Source: Oleispirillum sp963668495
GTDB lineage: Bacteria; Pseudomonadota; Alphaproteobacteria; Rhodospirillales; Rhodospirillaceae
Direction: 5' to 3'
Length of the DNA stretch: 64,000 nt
Assembly (NCBI GenBank): GCA_963668495.1
Contig: OY764545.1
Coordinates: forward strand, 1,488,001 to 1,552,000
The notes below the pieces were generated by a model. The model searched no databases. It worked only from the letters and a program-made list of their open reading frames with translations, and was not told the origin of the DNA. Shown here piece after piece: positions 15,466-23,263 of the stretch (its first letter is position 1; every line of letters starts with the position of its first letter). The translations under genes and the position numbers were made by a program.

Positions 15466-15903
15466 GTGAAACGTTCCACGAATGTGATACAGCCGTTGTA
15501 TCCGGCATCTCACCCCATTGCGGATGCCAGCCGCGCCTTGCGCCATGTGTTTGTTCGGGATTTGACTCTGAACACGGTCATTGGAATTTATGACGAGGAA
15601 AAAGTCGCGCCTCAGCGGGTGCGGGTGAATCTGGATCTGGCGGTGCAGGAAAGTACTGCGCCAATTGGTGACGATTACGACAACGTTGTCTGTTACGAGC
15701 AGATCGTGAAAAAAGTTCGATCCATTGCCGATGATGGGCATGTGAATTTGGTGGAAACATTGGCAGAGCGGTTTGCCGATATTTGCTTGCAGGATTCTCG
15801 TGTCAGATCCTGTCGCGTTCGGGTGGAAAAGCTGGACGTATTCGAAGATGCTGTTTCGGTCGGCGTTGAGATCGAACGTCTCTCACCGTTTGAAGTTGAG
15901 TGA
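15466..15903 (+). CDS. folB: Dihydroneopterin aldolase
   Basis: A 145-residue enzyme of folate synthesis that splits 7,8-dihydroneopterin to 6-hydroxymethyl-dihydropterin and glycolaldehyde. The pattern Val-Arg-Asp-Leu-Thr-Leu-Asn-Thr-Val-Ile-Gly-Ile-Tyr-Asp-Glu-Glu is the FolB N-terminal motif, and Leu-Val-Glu-Thr-Leu-Ala-Glu-Arg carries the conserved Glu. The protein has about 25 extra residues at the N-terminus compared with the E. coli enzyme. It is probably co-transcribed with the pteridine-reductase-like SDR. No folK follows, unlike many alphaproteobacterial clusters. Confidence 0.88.
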   Translation: MKRSTNVIQPLYPASHPIADASRALRHVFVRDLTLNTVIGIYDEEKVAPQRVRVNLDLAVQESTAPIGDDYDNVVCYEQIVKKVRSIADDGHVNLVETLAERFADICLQDSRVRSCRVRVEKLDVFEDAVSVGVEIERLSPFEVE

Positions 15904-16099
15904 AATTGGTGTGGTCTTTTCCGTGCTGCATGACGAAAAGATGTCTGTAGTGTGACGGATGGGCATTGCTTGTGTGACGGAGTCCCCCGGAAACTCTGCT
16001 TGCTTCGGTGAAACTAGGGGTTTGGGTCGGGAATTGTTCCAACTTGTACACAAGCTGTGATTGGGGACACAGCGACTCCGGTAGTAATGTCGAAATGAG

Positions 16100-16118
16100 C
16101 CGATTCCTCGGTTTTTTT
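16100..16118 (+). terminator. Weak terminator downstream of folB
   Basis: CCGA (16100-16103), TTCC loop, TCGG (16108-16111), then seven T. The stem can extend by a G-U and an A-U pair. It lies about 200 bp after the folB stop, so this is a tentative call. Confidence 0.4.
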
Positions 16119-16244
16119 GCTGTTGACATTCCGGTTATGTATTAAAATCAAAGACTTAATGTATATGCCTATTTTTTGTGCAATGTGGTCCGACGCCAAG
16201 GGGAGCCTTGGATACAAGAATGTCCCCACAGACTACCAACAGAC

Positions 16245-16253
16245 TTATCCACA
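16245..16253 (+). promoter_or_regulatory. DnaA box TTATCCACA overlapping an inverted repeat
   Basis: TTATCCACA is an exact DnaA box. The bases ATCCAC (16247-16252), seven-base spacer, GTGGAT (16260-16265) form a perfect inverted repeat through it. It lies 174 bp before uvrC; it may be regulatory or a chance match. Confidence 0.4.
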
Positions 16254-16426
16254 GGTTTAGTGGATTATGTCACAGAGCGACATATTTTGTGAAAACCATA
16301 GGTCTTCTGCGGGGTGTCGCAGATTTGTCATGAGATCGTATGGACAGAATCGACGAGACCTTGCCTCTGTCATAGTATGTGCGCACATTTTAAAAGAGTT
16401 TCAATAAGCGGAGCCTTTGGTTTTTT

Positions 16427-18292
16427 ATGTCTGATCCGTCGACATCATCGTCCGCATCCTCGTTGATAGTTGGAAAAGAGGTCATCCGTGGCGTGCTCAA
16501 GACCTTGCCAGGATCTCCCGGTGTGTATCGCATGCTCGATGGGGATGGGAATGTCCTGTACGTTGGCAAGGCAAAGAGCCTGAAAAACCGGGTGGCTGCC
16601 TATACACGGCCCGAACAGTTGCCGTTGCGGCTTCAGCGGATGGTGGCTTTGACCCGATCGATGGAGATTGTGACCACCCATACCGAAGCCGAAGCTTTGT
16701 TGCTGGAAAGCAACCTGATCAAGAAATTCAAACCACGCTACAACATCCTGCTGCGCGATGATAAGTCGTTCCCGTACATCCGCGTTGGGAAAACGACAGA
16801 CTTTCCACGCATCACCAAACACCGTGGAGCACGTAACGACGGCGATGAATATTTCGGGCCATTCGCATCGGCGGGTGCGGTTAACCAAACCCTGACAATC
16901 CTGCAAAAAGTGTTTTTGCTGCGCACGTGTACGGATGCGACGATGACCTCTCGGTCTCGTCCCTGTCTGTTGCATCAGATCAAACGGTGCAGCGCACCGT
17001 GTGTTGGGCGAATTTCCCATGGGGAATATGCCCGACTGGTGGCGCAGGCGGTCGCCTTCTTGCGTGGGGATAGCCGTAAGCTGCAACAGGATTTTGCAAA
17101 GGCCATGACGGACGCTGCGGAGCGTCAGGCGTATGAGGAAGCCGCGGTATATCGAGACCGGATCCGTGCGCTCAGTCAAATTCAGACCCATCAGGATATA
17201 GAACTTGATGAGGATCGTGATTTGGATGTTCTCGCGGTCCATCAGGCTGGCGGGATGACGGCGGTACAGGTTTTGTTTTTCCGCTCCGGGCGTCATGCGG
17301 GCAACAGGGCATATTTCCCGGCGCAAGCCAAGGATGCCCAGCCAGAGGCCGTATTGGAGGCATTTATGGGGCAGTTTTATGCCAATCATATGCCGCCGCC
17401 ACTGATTTTGGTTTCACCGGCCCCCAAACATGTTTCGGTTTTGCAATCTGCGCTGTCTTTGCGGGCGGGGCATAAAGTGGTCGTCGCTGCGCCGCAACGC
17501 GGGTCGAAGCGTGCCTTGATGCGGCAAGCCGAGGGAAATGCCAAGGATGCTCTGCAACGTAAATTGGCAGAGACCGCAACTCAGGAAAAATTACTGACGG
17601 AAGTGGCAGAGGTCTTCGGCTTGCCAGAGCCGCCGGATCGTATCGAAGTCTATGACAACAGCCACATTCAGGGCCAGCATGCGGTCGGGGCGATGATTGT
17701 GGCAGGACCGGAAGGATTCCGAAGGCAGGCCTATCGCACATACAACATCAAGGAAACCCAGCTTGGGGATGATTTTGCCATGATGCGAGAAGTGTTCCGT
17801 CGTCGTTTCTCCCGCGCTGTTGCCGAAGATCCCAACCGTGAAAATTGGCCTGATCTGGTGCTGGTCGATGGTGGTAAGGGGCAACTGGCAATGGCGACCG
17901 AAATTCTTGCGGAATTGGGTGCTGATGATGTGCAGTTGGTGGGGATCGCCAAGGGAGTGGACCGCAACGCAGGACGGGAATTCTTTCACATGGAAGGGCG
18001 GGAGCCATTCCAATTGCCGATCAACCATCCTGTTCTCTATTACCTTCAGCGTTTGCGGGATGAAGCGCACCGCTTTGCTATTGGAACCCATCGTGCCAAA
18101 CGAAGCCGAGCAATTACGAAATCGCCTTTGGATGGAATTTCCGGCATTGGAGCTTCGCGTAAGAAGGCGTTGTTACATCATTTTGGCTCCGCGCGCGGTG
18201 TCTCTGAAGCGGGGGTTGAGGACTTGGCGCAGGTCGATGGGATCAGTCGTTCACTTGCAGAGCGTATTTACGGTTTTTTCCATGAAAAATAA
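16427..18292 (+). CDS. uvrC: Excinuclease ABC subunit C
   Basis: A 621-residue nuclease of nucleotide excision repair that makes both incisions with UvrB. N-terminal GIY-YIG domain (Gly-Val-Tyr-Arg-Met ... Leu-Tyr-Val-Gly-Lys-Ala-Lys, about 33-58) for the 3' cut, and a Cys-rich turn (Arg-Pro-Cys-Leu-Leu-His-Gln-Ile-Lys-Arg-Cys ... Pro-Cys-Val-Gly). A UVR segment rich in Tyr-Glu-Glu-Ala follows at about 230, then the RNase H-like C-terminal domain with Asp-Asn-Ser-His and Val-Asp-Gly-Gly-Lys-Gly-Gln for the 5' cut, and a terminal helix-hairpin-helix (Gly-Ile-Ser-Gly-Ile-Gly). All parts are present. No GTTC-N7-GTTC box is seen upstream, unlike umuD. Confidence 0.97.
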   Translation: MSDPSTSSSASSLIVGKEVIRGVLKTLPGSPGVYRMLDGDGNVLYVGKAKSLKNRVAAYTRPEQLPLRLQRMVALTRSMEIVTTHTEAEALLLESNLIKKFKPRYNILLRDDKSFPYIRVGKTTDFPRITKHRGARNDGDEYFGPFASAGAVNQTLTILQKVFLLRTCTDATMTSRSRPCLLHQIKRCSAPCVGRISHGEYARLVAQAVAFLRGDSRKLQQDFAKAMTDAAERQAYEEAAVYRDRIRALSQIQTHQDIELDEDRDLDVLAVHQAGGMTAVQVLFFRSGRHAGNRAYFPAQAKDAQPEAVLEAFMGQFYANHMPPPLILVSPAPKHVSVLQSALSLRAGHKVVVAAPQRGSKRALMRQAEGNAKDALQRKLAETATQEKLLTEVAEVFGLPEPPDRIEVYDNSHIQGQHAVGAMIVAGPEGFRRQAYRTYNIKETQLGDDFAMMREVFRRRFSRAVAEDPNRENWPDLVLVDGGKGQLAMATEILAELGADDVQLVGIAKGVDRNAGREFFHMEGREPFQLPINHPVLYYLQRLRDEAHRFAIGTHRAKRSRAITKSPLDGISGIGASRKKALLHHFGSARGVSEAGVEDLAQVDGISRSLAERIYGFFHEK

Positions 18293-18427
18293 GAAACAGT
18301 ACAAGGGTATGGCTCTTGTATCCCCTGTGTTTTCGCTGATGTATCCCCATATCTAGAGTTATACTAATACTATTGTATTCGCCTATGCGGAGGAACTGCC
18401 AGCGGGTTCAGCACAAGGTGATTTATC

Positions 18428-19375
18428 ATGAGCCATAAATGTGACCGTAAACATAATTGCTCCCATGTTTTCTCTGGGGTATTGCCCCGGGATGCTTTGT
18501 CCATGGTTGCGGCAATTCCAATGCCATTGTTCTGCAAAGGGACCGATGGTCGCTACATAGAGGTCAATGAGCTATTCCTGCAGGCAATCGGCATGCCTCG
18601 TGAAGCTGTAATCGGTCATACCGTGCATGAACTGTTTGAAAAGGAAAAGGCAGACATCTTTCATGCCGCAGATGTGGAATTGTGGGAAAAGGGCGGCATT
18701 CAGGAATATGAAAGCGAAATCAACACGCCCGATGGTGGCACTGCCAATGTGATTTTCCATAAAACTGTGATTGCGATGGGGAATGAACGCGCGCCCGTGA
18801 TGATCGGTGCCATTTTGGATATTACACAGCTTCGCAAGACTGAGGCGCGGTTGCAGAAAGCCGTGCGCACAGATGATTTGACCGGACTGCACAATCGCAA
18901 GGCCTTTATGGAATATTTGGATGCCCTGTGCTCGCGGGCACATCGGCAACAGGTGGGCTTTGCGTTGCTGGCTCTGGACTTGGACGGGTTTAAAGTCGCC
19001 AACGATAAACACGGTCATGCTGCTGGTGATGCAGTTTTGCAAGAAGTTGCGGCAAGATTCCGAACAGTGTTACGAGAAACCGATTACGTCGCTCGGATTG
19101 GCGGTGATGAATTCATGATCTTGCTTGAAGGTGTGGCGTGCGGCGTTACGTGTGAAAAAGTTGCAGATAAAGTGATTGATGCGGTTCGTCGACCAATCCT
19201 TTTACCTAATGGGCATTGTATCCGTGTGGGCGTCAGTATTGGTGGCTGCTTATGGGATTTTAACGGGACGGGGTGTGATGGGATGGTTTCCGCAGCCGAT
19301 GTTGCCTTGTATCAGGCCAAAACGTCAGGGCGGGGGCGTTTCTGTCTCCACCCCGAAAGACAGGCCCAGACATAG
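18428..19375 (+). CDS. PAS-GGDEF diguanylate cyclase
   Basis: A 315-residue cytoplasmic protein (no membrane segment) that should make cyclic di-GMP from two GTP. A short His/Cys-containing N-terminus (Cys5, His9, Cys11, His13) precedes a PAS domain (about 25-135). The GGDEF domain (about 145-310) has an intact Gly-Gly-Asp-Glu-Phe at 225-229. An inhibitory I-site Arg-Glu-Thr-Asp (216-219) sits five residues before it, so product feedback is likely. The Cys/His N-terminus could bind a metal; that is speculation. A second diguanylate cyclase gene follows 153 bp downstream. Confidence 0.9.
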   Translation: MSHKCDRKHNCSHVFSGVLPRDALSMVAAIPMPLFCKGTDGRYIEVNELFLQAIGMPREAVIGHTVHELFEKEKADIFHAADVELWEKGGIQEYESEINTPDGGTANVIFHKTVIAMGNERAPVMIGAILDITQLRKTEARLQKAVRTDDLTGLHNRKAFMEYLDALCSRAHRQQVGFALLALDLDGFKVANDKHGHAAGDAVLQEVAARFRTVLRETDYVARIGGDEFMILLEGVACGVTCEKVADKVIDAVRRPILLPNGHCIRVGVSIGGCLWDFNGTGCDGMVSAADVALYQAKTSGRGRFCLHPERQAQT

Positions 19376-19464
19376 AGCCAATTGCGATTGTGTCTGGGTT
19401 AGCAGGGAAAGGTTCGTCGAAATATCAATTGATACTGACTTGCATAATCATTTATGGATTGATG

Positions 19465-19480
19465 TCTAATTGGACTTAGA
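19465..19480. promoter_or_regulatory. TCTAA-N6-TTAGA inverted repeat before the second GGDEF gene
   Basis: TCTAA (19465-19469), six bases, TTAGA (19476-19480), overlapping the sequence GATGTCTAA (19461-19469), which also occurs twice upstream of ectA. It lies about 50-70 bp before the diguanylate cyclase start, a normal operator distance. Confidence 0.35.
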
Positions 19481-19528
19481 TTTTCTTCAATCCCCATGTT
19501 TTTGGGCGTTCCCGTCAGGTAGAGGCAC

Positions 19529-20443
19529 ATGAAGATTGTCAACCGCGTACGTGCGGCGTTTCTGTTGATGTTGCTGATTGCTCATGTTTTGGAATTTAGC
19601 CTGTTCATTAATGAGGATCTTGACCTGCTGGTGGTCGAGATGTGTGTTACAGCCGTTGTGATCTTTGTCTTAACGCCATTTTTCTTGAATTGGATGGTGT
19701 TGAAAGATTTCAGAGCCATAAGCCGCTTTGTGGAAAAAATTCGTTATGGTGAATTGGGGCAAAGTTTACCGGTTAAGGGACAGGCTCGCATTGCTGGTGA
19801 TGATGATGAAATCAATGAATTGCGACGTTCCCTGAACTGGATGGCGCGGCAATTACAGAAACGTGATGCGCGAATTAAGGAAGAACTTGACCGTGTGGAG
19901 ATGTTAAATCGGGAGTTACGGCGCAAGTCAATTACCGATAATTTGACCGGTTTATACAATTACTGTTATTTTTGGGAGCAAATTGGAAAGGCGTTTGCAA
20001 ATTACAAACGTAATGAGCGAGCGTTTTGTTTTGTCATTATTGATATCGATTATTTCAAGAAAATTAATGATACGTATGGGCACCCCGCTGGGGATGACGT
20101 GCTGCGTGGTGTCGCAAAAATATTAAGACAGCAGGTACGTGATACGGACGTTTCCGCCCGGATCGGCGGCGAAGAGTTTGGTGTGATCCTTCATGATATG
20201 GATGAAGGCGGAGCCGCCCCATTTTTGAATCGCTTACAAGGGGCAATTCGGGCGGCGGCTTTCCCGATTAATGATGGACAAAATGTCAGTATCACGGTCA
20301 GCATGGGGTTTGTTTCGGTTACGCGAAGTGAAGCTTCCTCTGCAGAGGATGTGGTCAAGCTTGCCGACGATGCCTTGTATTGGGTCAAGCGGAACGGGCG
20401 CAATAATATTATGAATTGGGATCAGCTTCGCAAAATTGCATAG
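19529..20443 (+). CDS. Membrane-bound HAMP-GGDEF diguanylate cyclase
   Basis: A 304-residue protein with two transmembrane helices (about 7-27 and 36-57) separated by only a few residues, so there is almost no periplasmic sensor. A HAMP-like linker (about 58-115), a short coiled coil (Glu/Arg-rich, 110-130) and a GGDEF domain with Gly-Gly-Glu-Glu-Phe and an I-site Arg-Asp-Thr-Asp five residues before it follow. It should be active and feedback-inhibited. The minimal sensor suggests signals from the membrane or from partner proteins. Confidence 0.88.
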   Translation: MKIVNRVRAAFLLMLLIAHVLEFSLFINEDLDLLVVEMCVTAVVIFVLTPFFLNWMVLKDFRAISRFVEKIRYGELGQSLPVKGQARIAGDDDEINELRRSLNWMARQLQKRDARIKEELDRVEMLNRELRRKSITDNLTGLYNYCYFWEQIGKAFANYKRNERAFCFVIIDIDYFKKINDTYGHPAGDDVLRGVAKILRQQVRDTDVSARIGGEEFGVILHDMDEGGAAPFLNRLQGAIRAAAFPINDGQNVSITVSMGFVSVTRSEASSAEDVVKLADDALYWVKRNGRNNIMNWDQLRKIA

Positions 20444-20486
20444 CGGATCAGGCAAAGGTGCAATTAAACAAATTAACGGGGATGAT

Positions 20487-20912
20487 ATGGAACAGCGAGT
20501 TAGCGTGATTACGTTGGGTGTCGCAGACCTTGACGCCGCAGTCAGGTTCTATACCGACATTGTCGGTTGGGAAAAAGCAGACAGCCCGGATGGAGTGGCG
20601 TTTTTTGACCTCGGTGGGACGGTCCTTTCTTTGTATCCTTTGCCGGCCTTGCAAGAGGATTTCGGCGGGACTGGTCCGACTTCCGGTAATCGGTTTACGC
20701 TTGCTTATAATGCACGTAACCAAGGCGAAGTTGATACCATCTTTGCAACATTGAAGGCACGTGGTGCCACTATTGTCAAAGAACCGGAAACCGTGTTTTG
20801 GGGCGGGTATTCGGGGTATTTTGCAGATGTGGATGGGCATTTGTGGGAAGTCACCTATATCCCGTTCTGGCCGATTACCGAAGATGGCAAGGTCGTGATG
20901 CAGTCGCCTTAA
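20487..20912 (+). CDS. VOC (glyoxalase/bleomycin-resistance) family protein
   Basis: A 141-residue protein with the vicinal-oxygen-chelate pattern: Ile-Thr-Leu-Gly-Val-Ala-Asp-Leu-Asp-Ala-Ala-Val-Arg-Phe-Tyr at the start and Tyr-Phe-Ala-Asp-Val-Asp-Gly-His-Leu-Trp-Glu-Val near the end, with the family Glu. VOC proteins use a divalent metal for varied reactions such as glyoxalase or dioxygenase chemistry, so the substrate is open. Start ATG 20487 is used because it gives the standard N-terminus; the frame extends 17 codons upstream into the preceding gene's end. Confidence 0.85.
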   Translation: MEQRVSVITLGVADLDAAVRFYTDIVGWEKADSPDGVAFFDLGGTVLSLYPLPALQEDFGGTGPTSGNRFTLAYNARNQGEVDTIFATLKARGATIVKEPETVFWGGYSGYFADVDGHLWEVTYIPFWPITEDGKVVMQSP

Positions 20913-20941
20913 AGGCTGGATCTTAGTAAATTCGCCTACGC

Positions 20942-20983
20942 GTGCGGGCAATGTGTTGTTTTTTGCTTGACTGTGCGGGCATT
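20942..20983 (+). repeat. Direct repeat GTGCGGGCA upstream of the 465-residue protein gene
   Basis: GTGCGGGCA occurs at 20942-20950 and 20973-20981, 31 bp (about three helical turns) apart, in the interval before the gene at 21051. The second copy follows TTGACT. These could be activator or repressor half-sites for the accessory island. Confidence 0.3.
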
Positions 20984-21050
20984 ATGACCGCATATAAAGA
21001 CTGTCCCTTTTGAATGCAGTCAGGCTTAACACGTCACATAGGTATGAAAC

Positions 21051-22448
21051 ATGAAACAATCATCACGTAATTCGTCATTATTGAATTTCTCATCACGGAA
21101 TAAACAAGCCCACGGGCAAGGCTCCGCCTTCAGCGGTGGTCTCCTTGGTGGTATGGGGGATCTGGCAAAGACCTTACCCTCATATAATTCCTCGGCTAAG
21201 GCCATTGATCAACCGATCCAGCCGACTGGCGATACGGTGGACCAGCGGTTGCGTTCCATGATGGATAGCCCCAAATATCGTGACCCCAATGATACTCGCC
21301 TGTTTGAACACGTCACCAACGAGTTCAAACGTGCCTATCCCGGTAACGCCCAATATGATGAGTTCGGTAAGATGATCCGGCCTAAGCCATCAATCTTGCC
21401 GCAGCAAGTGCGGGCATTTGACCCAAGTGGTGTCCTGCGCCAATCCCGATCACAGCACGCCGCATACGAACAAACCCAAGCGGGACGAGAAGCATTGGAA
21501 GAGTCCGAGGATTTATCCGATGCGAATTTGAATGCCATGGGCGTGGAGACTACGGAACAAATGGTTGCTAAATATGGCATTAGCAAACAGGAAGCCGCCC
21601 GTCAAAAAGCCGCCGAAAATCGATTGGCGGCGCAACGTCAGACCCAAGCCGGATTGCATGCGCTGGATGATGCCGATGATTTGTCAGATTCAGACATGCG
21701 AATGGTTTTGAATAGAGATAATGGAGTGCCGATTTCACGGGAAGCATTACAGCGAGTAGAGGAGAACGCGAGGTTTGCCCACGACGTACGCTTGGAAATG
21801 TTTTCCGGTGATTTTGTACGCGGGGCGCAAAGCATGAATCAAATGGATAATTGGGCCATGAACAACCCGGAGAGCTATAAACGTGCAGGGCCGGAAGCTC
21901 GGTACTTTCATAGGAAGTATAAAGAGTTTCTTGGCGGGAGAACGTCCGAGTCAGCAAAGCAAAAAGCCTATGCTGAGGTTATGAATTTAGGCGCACGGAA
22001 GTATAGCCCTATTGCCATGCTGGATTCATCTCGTCGGGTTGTGAACAATATGGTGACAGGGGTTGGTAGCATATTCGGCAACCCTGTGGACAACCAGAAA
22101 TACGAGATGGTTTATAAGCCGACAATGGCTGAAGGGTTTGCCAAATCAGAAGATGGAAAAGTTGTCTATAACACGACGGATATTGTGGCAAATGCCGCAA
22201 CAATGGCAGGAGGATTGCCTTTGGGGATTGCGCTCAATCTAGCCAGTGGTGCAGGCAAAGGTGCCTATCAAGCCGCCAAGAATGGAGAAGGACTTACAAG
22301 ACAACAGATTGCAGCCATTTTACGCGGAACTGCAAATGCTGCTGGATCGGCAACACAAGTCCCCGGTTTAGATATGGTTGTGGACGCAGGGGCTGAATGG
22401 CTGATTAATGGGTGGGATAAAGGTAAGAAAGGGGATCAATCGCAGTAA
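21051..22448 (+). CDS. Unknown 465-residue protein with internal repeats and variable-looking C-terminal tip
   Basis: I do not recognise a named family. There is no signal peptide or strong membrane helix at the N-terminus, which is Ser/Asn/Gln-rich. Two copies of a roughly 56-residue repeat occur at 141-196 and 197-250, each beginning Gln-Thr-Gln-Ala-Gly, then acidic residues and Asp-Leu-Ser-Asp, then a helical Glu/Ala/Arg segment. A Gly/Ala-rich hydrophobic stretch lies at about 378-411, as in membrane-active or phage-type proteins. The tip (about 428-465) is short and ends Lys-Gly-Asp-Gln-Ser-Gln. The last 13 bp overlap the end of a convergent exported Sel1 gene. A second tip with the same ending is found alone at 23063-23263. 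Together this suggests a polymorphic effector with swappable tip; that is inference. Confidence 0.55.
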   Translation: MKQSSRNSSLLNFSSRNKQAHGQGSAFSGGLLGGMGDLAKTLPSYNSSAKAIDQPIQPTGDTVDQRLRSMMDSPKYRDPNDTRLFEHVTNEFKRAYPGNAQYDEFGKMIRPKPSILPQQVRAFDPSGVLRQSRSQHAAYEQTQAGREALEESEDLSDANLNAMGVETTEQMVAKYGISKQEAARQKAAENRLAAQRQTQAGLHALDDADDLSDSDMRMVLNRDNGVPISREALQRVEENARFAHDVRLEMFSGDFVRGAQSMNQMDNWAMNNPESYKRAGPEARYFHRKYKEFLGGRTSESAKQKAYAEVMNLGARKYSPIAMLDSSRRVVNNMVTGVGSIFGNPVDNQKYEMVYKPTMAEGFAKSEDGKVVYNTTDIVANAATMAGGLPLGIALNLASGAGKGAYQAAKNGEGLTRQQIAAILRGTANAAGSATQVPGLDMVVDAGAEWLINGWDKGKKGDQSQ

Positions 22449-23029
22449 CTCCCCGCTTTACCCAAAATTTCAATCATGATTATTACGCATGCTACGTCTG
22501 TAATGGAGGCTTGTGGGCCCGTGTGGGGGAGCTTAGCTCCCCTCATGGCGACGCGTCCAAGAGCGCTACCTGCATCTACAGCTTTCTGTCCCCAATAGAT
22601 TGCTCTGTTGCGATCTGCCGTTCGTAAATTAGCAATTAACGCAATTTGTGCGTCGAGATGTCCTTGTGCTGCCGCACGCTCCCACCATTGAATGGCTTTG
22701 TCAAAATTTGTGGGTCTACCCTCTCCCCTGATAAAGCAAACTGCAATGTTATTTTGACCAGAAGCGTAGCCTGCCTTGGCAGATTTCTCATACCAATCGC
22801 ATGCAAGTTCAGGGTTTGATGGAAAGGCATTGCCTTCATCCTGCATTAGGCCAATTGCGTTCATTGCTTTGGCGTTACCGGCTTCAGCCAGTGGGATAAA
22901 TATGGATTTTGCCTGTTCATAGTCACCCACATCATAGGCTTTCCAACCGTCTTCAACGGTTTGCGCGAACGCAGGTGTAATGGAGAGTGAAAAAAGCAGG
23001 GTGAGTACGGCAAGTAAACGATTCATCAT
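22436..23029 (-). CDS. Exported Sel1-repeat protein (copy 1), possible immunity-type protein
   Basis: A 197-residue protein with a Sec signal peptide (residues 1-22, ending Thr-Pro-Ala-Phe-Ala). Three or four Sel1-like helix pairs follow (Ala-Lys-Ser-Ile-Phe-Ile-Pro-Leu-Ala-Glu-Ala-Gly-Asn-Ala; Ala-Cys-Asp-Trp-Tyr-Glu-Lys-Ser-Ala; Ala-Ile-Gln-Trp-Trp-Glu-Arg-Ala-Ala), ending Gly-Ser-Tyr-Cys-Asp. The start is Met-Met-Asn-Arg at 23029, which matches copy 2 exactly; the frame extends 17 codons upstream. Sel1 repeats mediate protein binding, and some periplasmic Sel1 proteins are immunity factors for type VI lipase effectors (the PldB immunity genes of Pseudomonas are known). It converges on, and overlaps by 13 bp, the 465-residue gene. 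Confidence 0.75.
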   Translation of the reverse strand: MMNRLLAVLTLLFSLSITPAFAQTVEDGWKAYDVGDYEQAKSIFIPLAEAGNAKAMNAIGLMQDEGNAFPSNPELACDWYEKSAKAGYASGQNNIAVCFIRGEGRPTNFDKAIQWWERAAAQGHLDAQIALIANLRTADRNRAIYWGQKAVDAGSALGRVAMRGAKLPHTGPQASITDVACVIIMIEILGKAGSYCD

Positions 23030-23062
23030 GGCCCCAACACAGTAATCCTCGACAGACTGCCA
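22971..23062 (-). repeat. 92-bp near-identical direct repeat, copy A
   Basis: Matches 23786-23877 with one mismatch (C at 23048, T at 23863). It spans most of the signal-peptide codons of Sel1 copy 1 and about 33 bp upstream of its start. The mature Sel1 sequences have diverged much further, so the repeat has been homogenised or the unit was recently recombined. Confidence 0.9.
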
Positions 23063-23263
23063 TGGTATTCCCTCAATCACAAGGCATTGAAGAATTCTGG
23101 CGCCTCTTCGGCAGCTAAAGGGTCAAAGGCCGGATTGAAAGAAAGACTTGGTAAGGCTGCGATTGAAACAAATATCGGCAATATGACCGATCAGGCCGCG
23201 GAAAACGGAATTCGCTCAGTTGTAAAAGGCAGAAACAAAAACAAGAATCGTCAGTCACAGTAA
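23063..23263 (+). pseudogene. Orphan C-terminal fragment related to the tip of the 465-residue protein
   Basis: A plus-strand frame with no stop from 23018 to the TAA at 23261-23263, but no ATG before codon 41 of the fragment. It encodes about 66 residues, Ser/Ala/Lys-rich, ending Asn-Arg-Gln-Ser-Gln. The 465-residue protein ends Gly-Asp-Gln-Ser-Gln, and its last 13 bp overlap the Sel1 gene end exactly as here. I read this as a displaced tip module that lost the body of the gene, joined directly to the repeat copy A. It could be a recombination donor for swapping tips. Expression as a protein is unlikely without an upstream fusion. Confidence 0.6.

Larger units (their letters stand above)
15904..16426. 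other. Gene-free interval between folB and uvrC
   Basis: I see no credible gene in these 523 bp. It contains a weak terminator-like hairpin (CCGA-TTCC-TCGG at 16100-16111 followed by seven T), a perfect DnaA box at 16245-16253 that overlaps an inverted repeat, and a perfect 12-bp palindrome ATGTGCGCACAT at 16377-16388 near the uvrC promoter. One DnaA box is not enough to call an origin. Confidence 0.5.

Noticed and set aside
16201..16270. Chromosomal replication origin near the DnaA box
   Set aside because: Only one exact DnaA box and no AT-rich unwinding element or typical origin genes; insufficient for an origin call.
20450..20480. CtrA-type site TTAA-N7-TTAA before the VOC gene
   Set aside because: TTAA-N5-TTAAC is present but the spacing is five, not seven, and the region is the tail of the preceding operon.
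22436..23080. Longer Sel1 copy 1 starting at 23080
   Set aside because: The extra 17 codons lie in the repeat-flanking leader, and the paralogue starts at the equivalent of 23029 with the same signal peptide.
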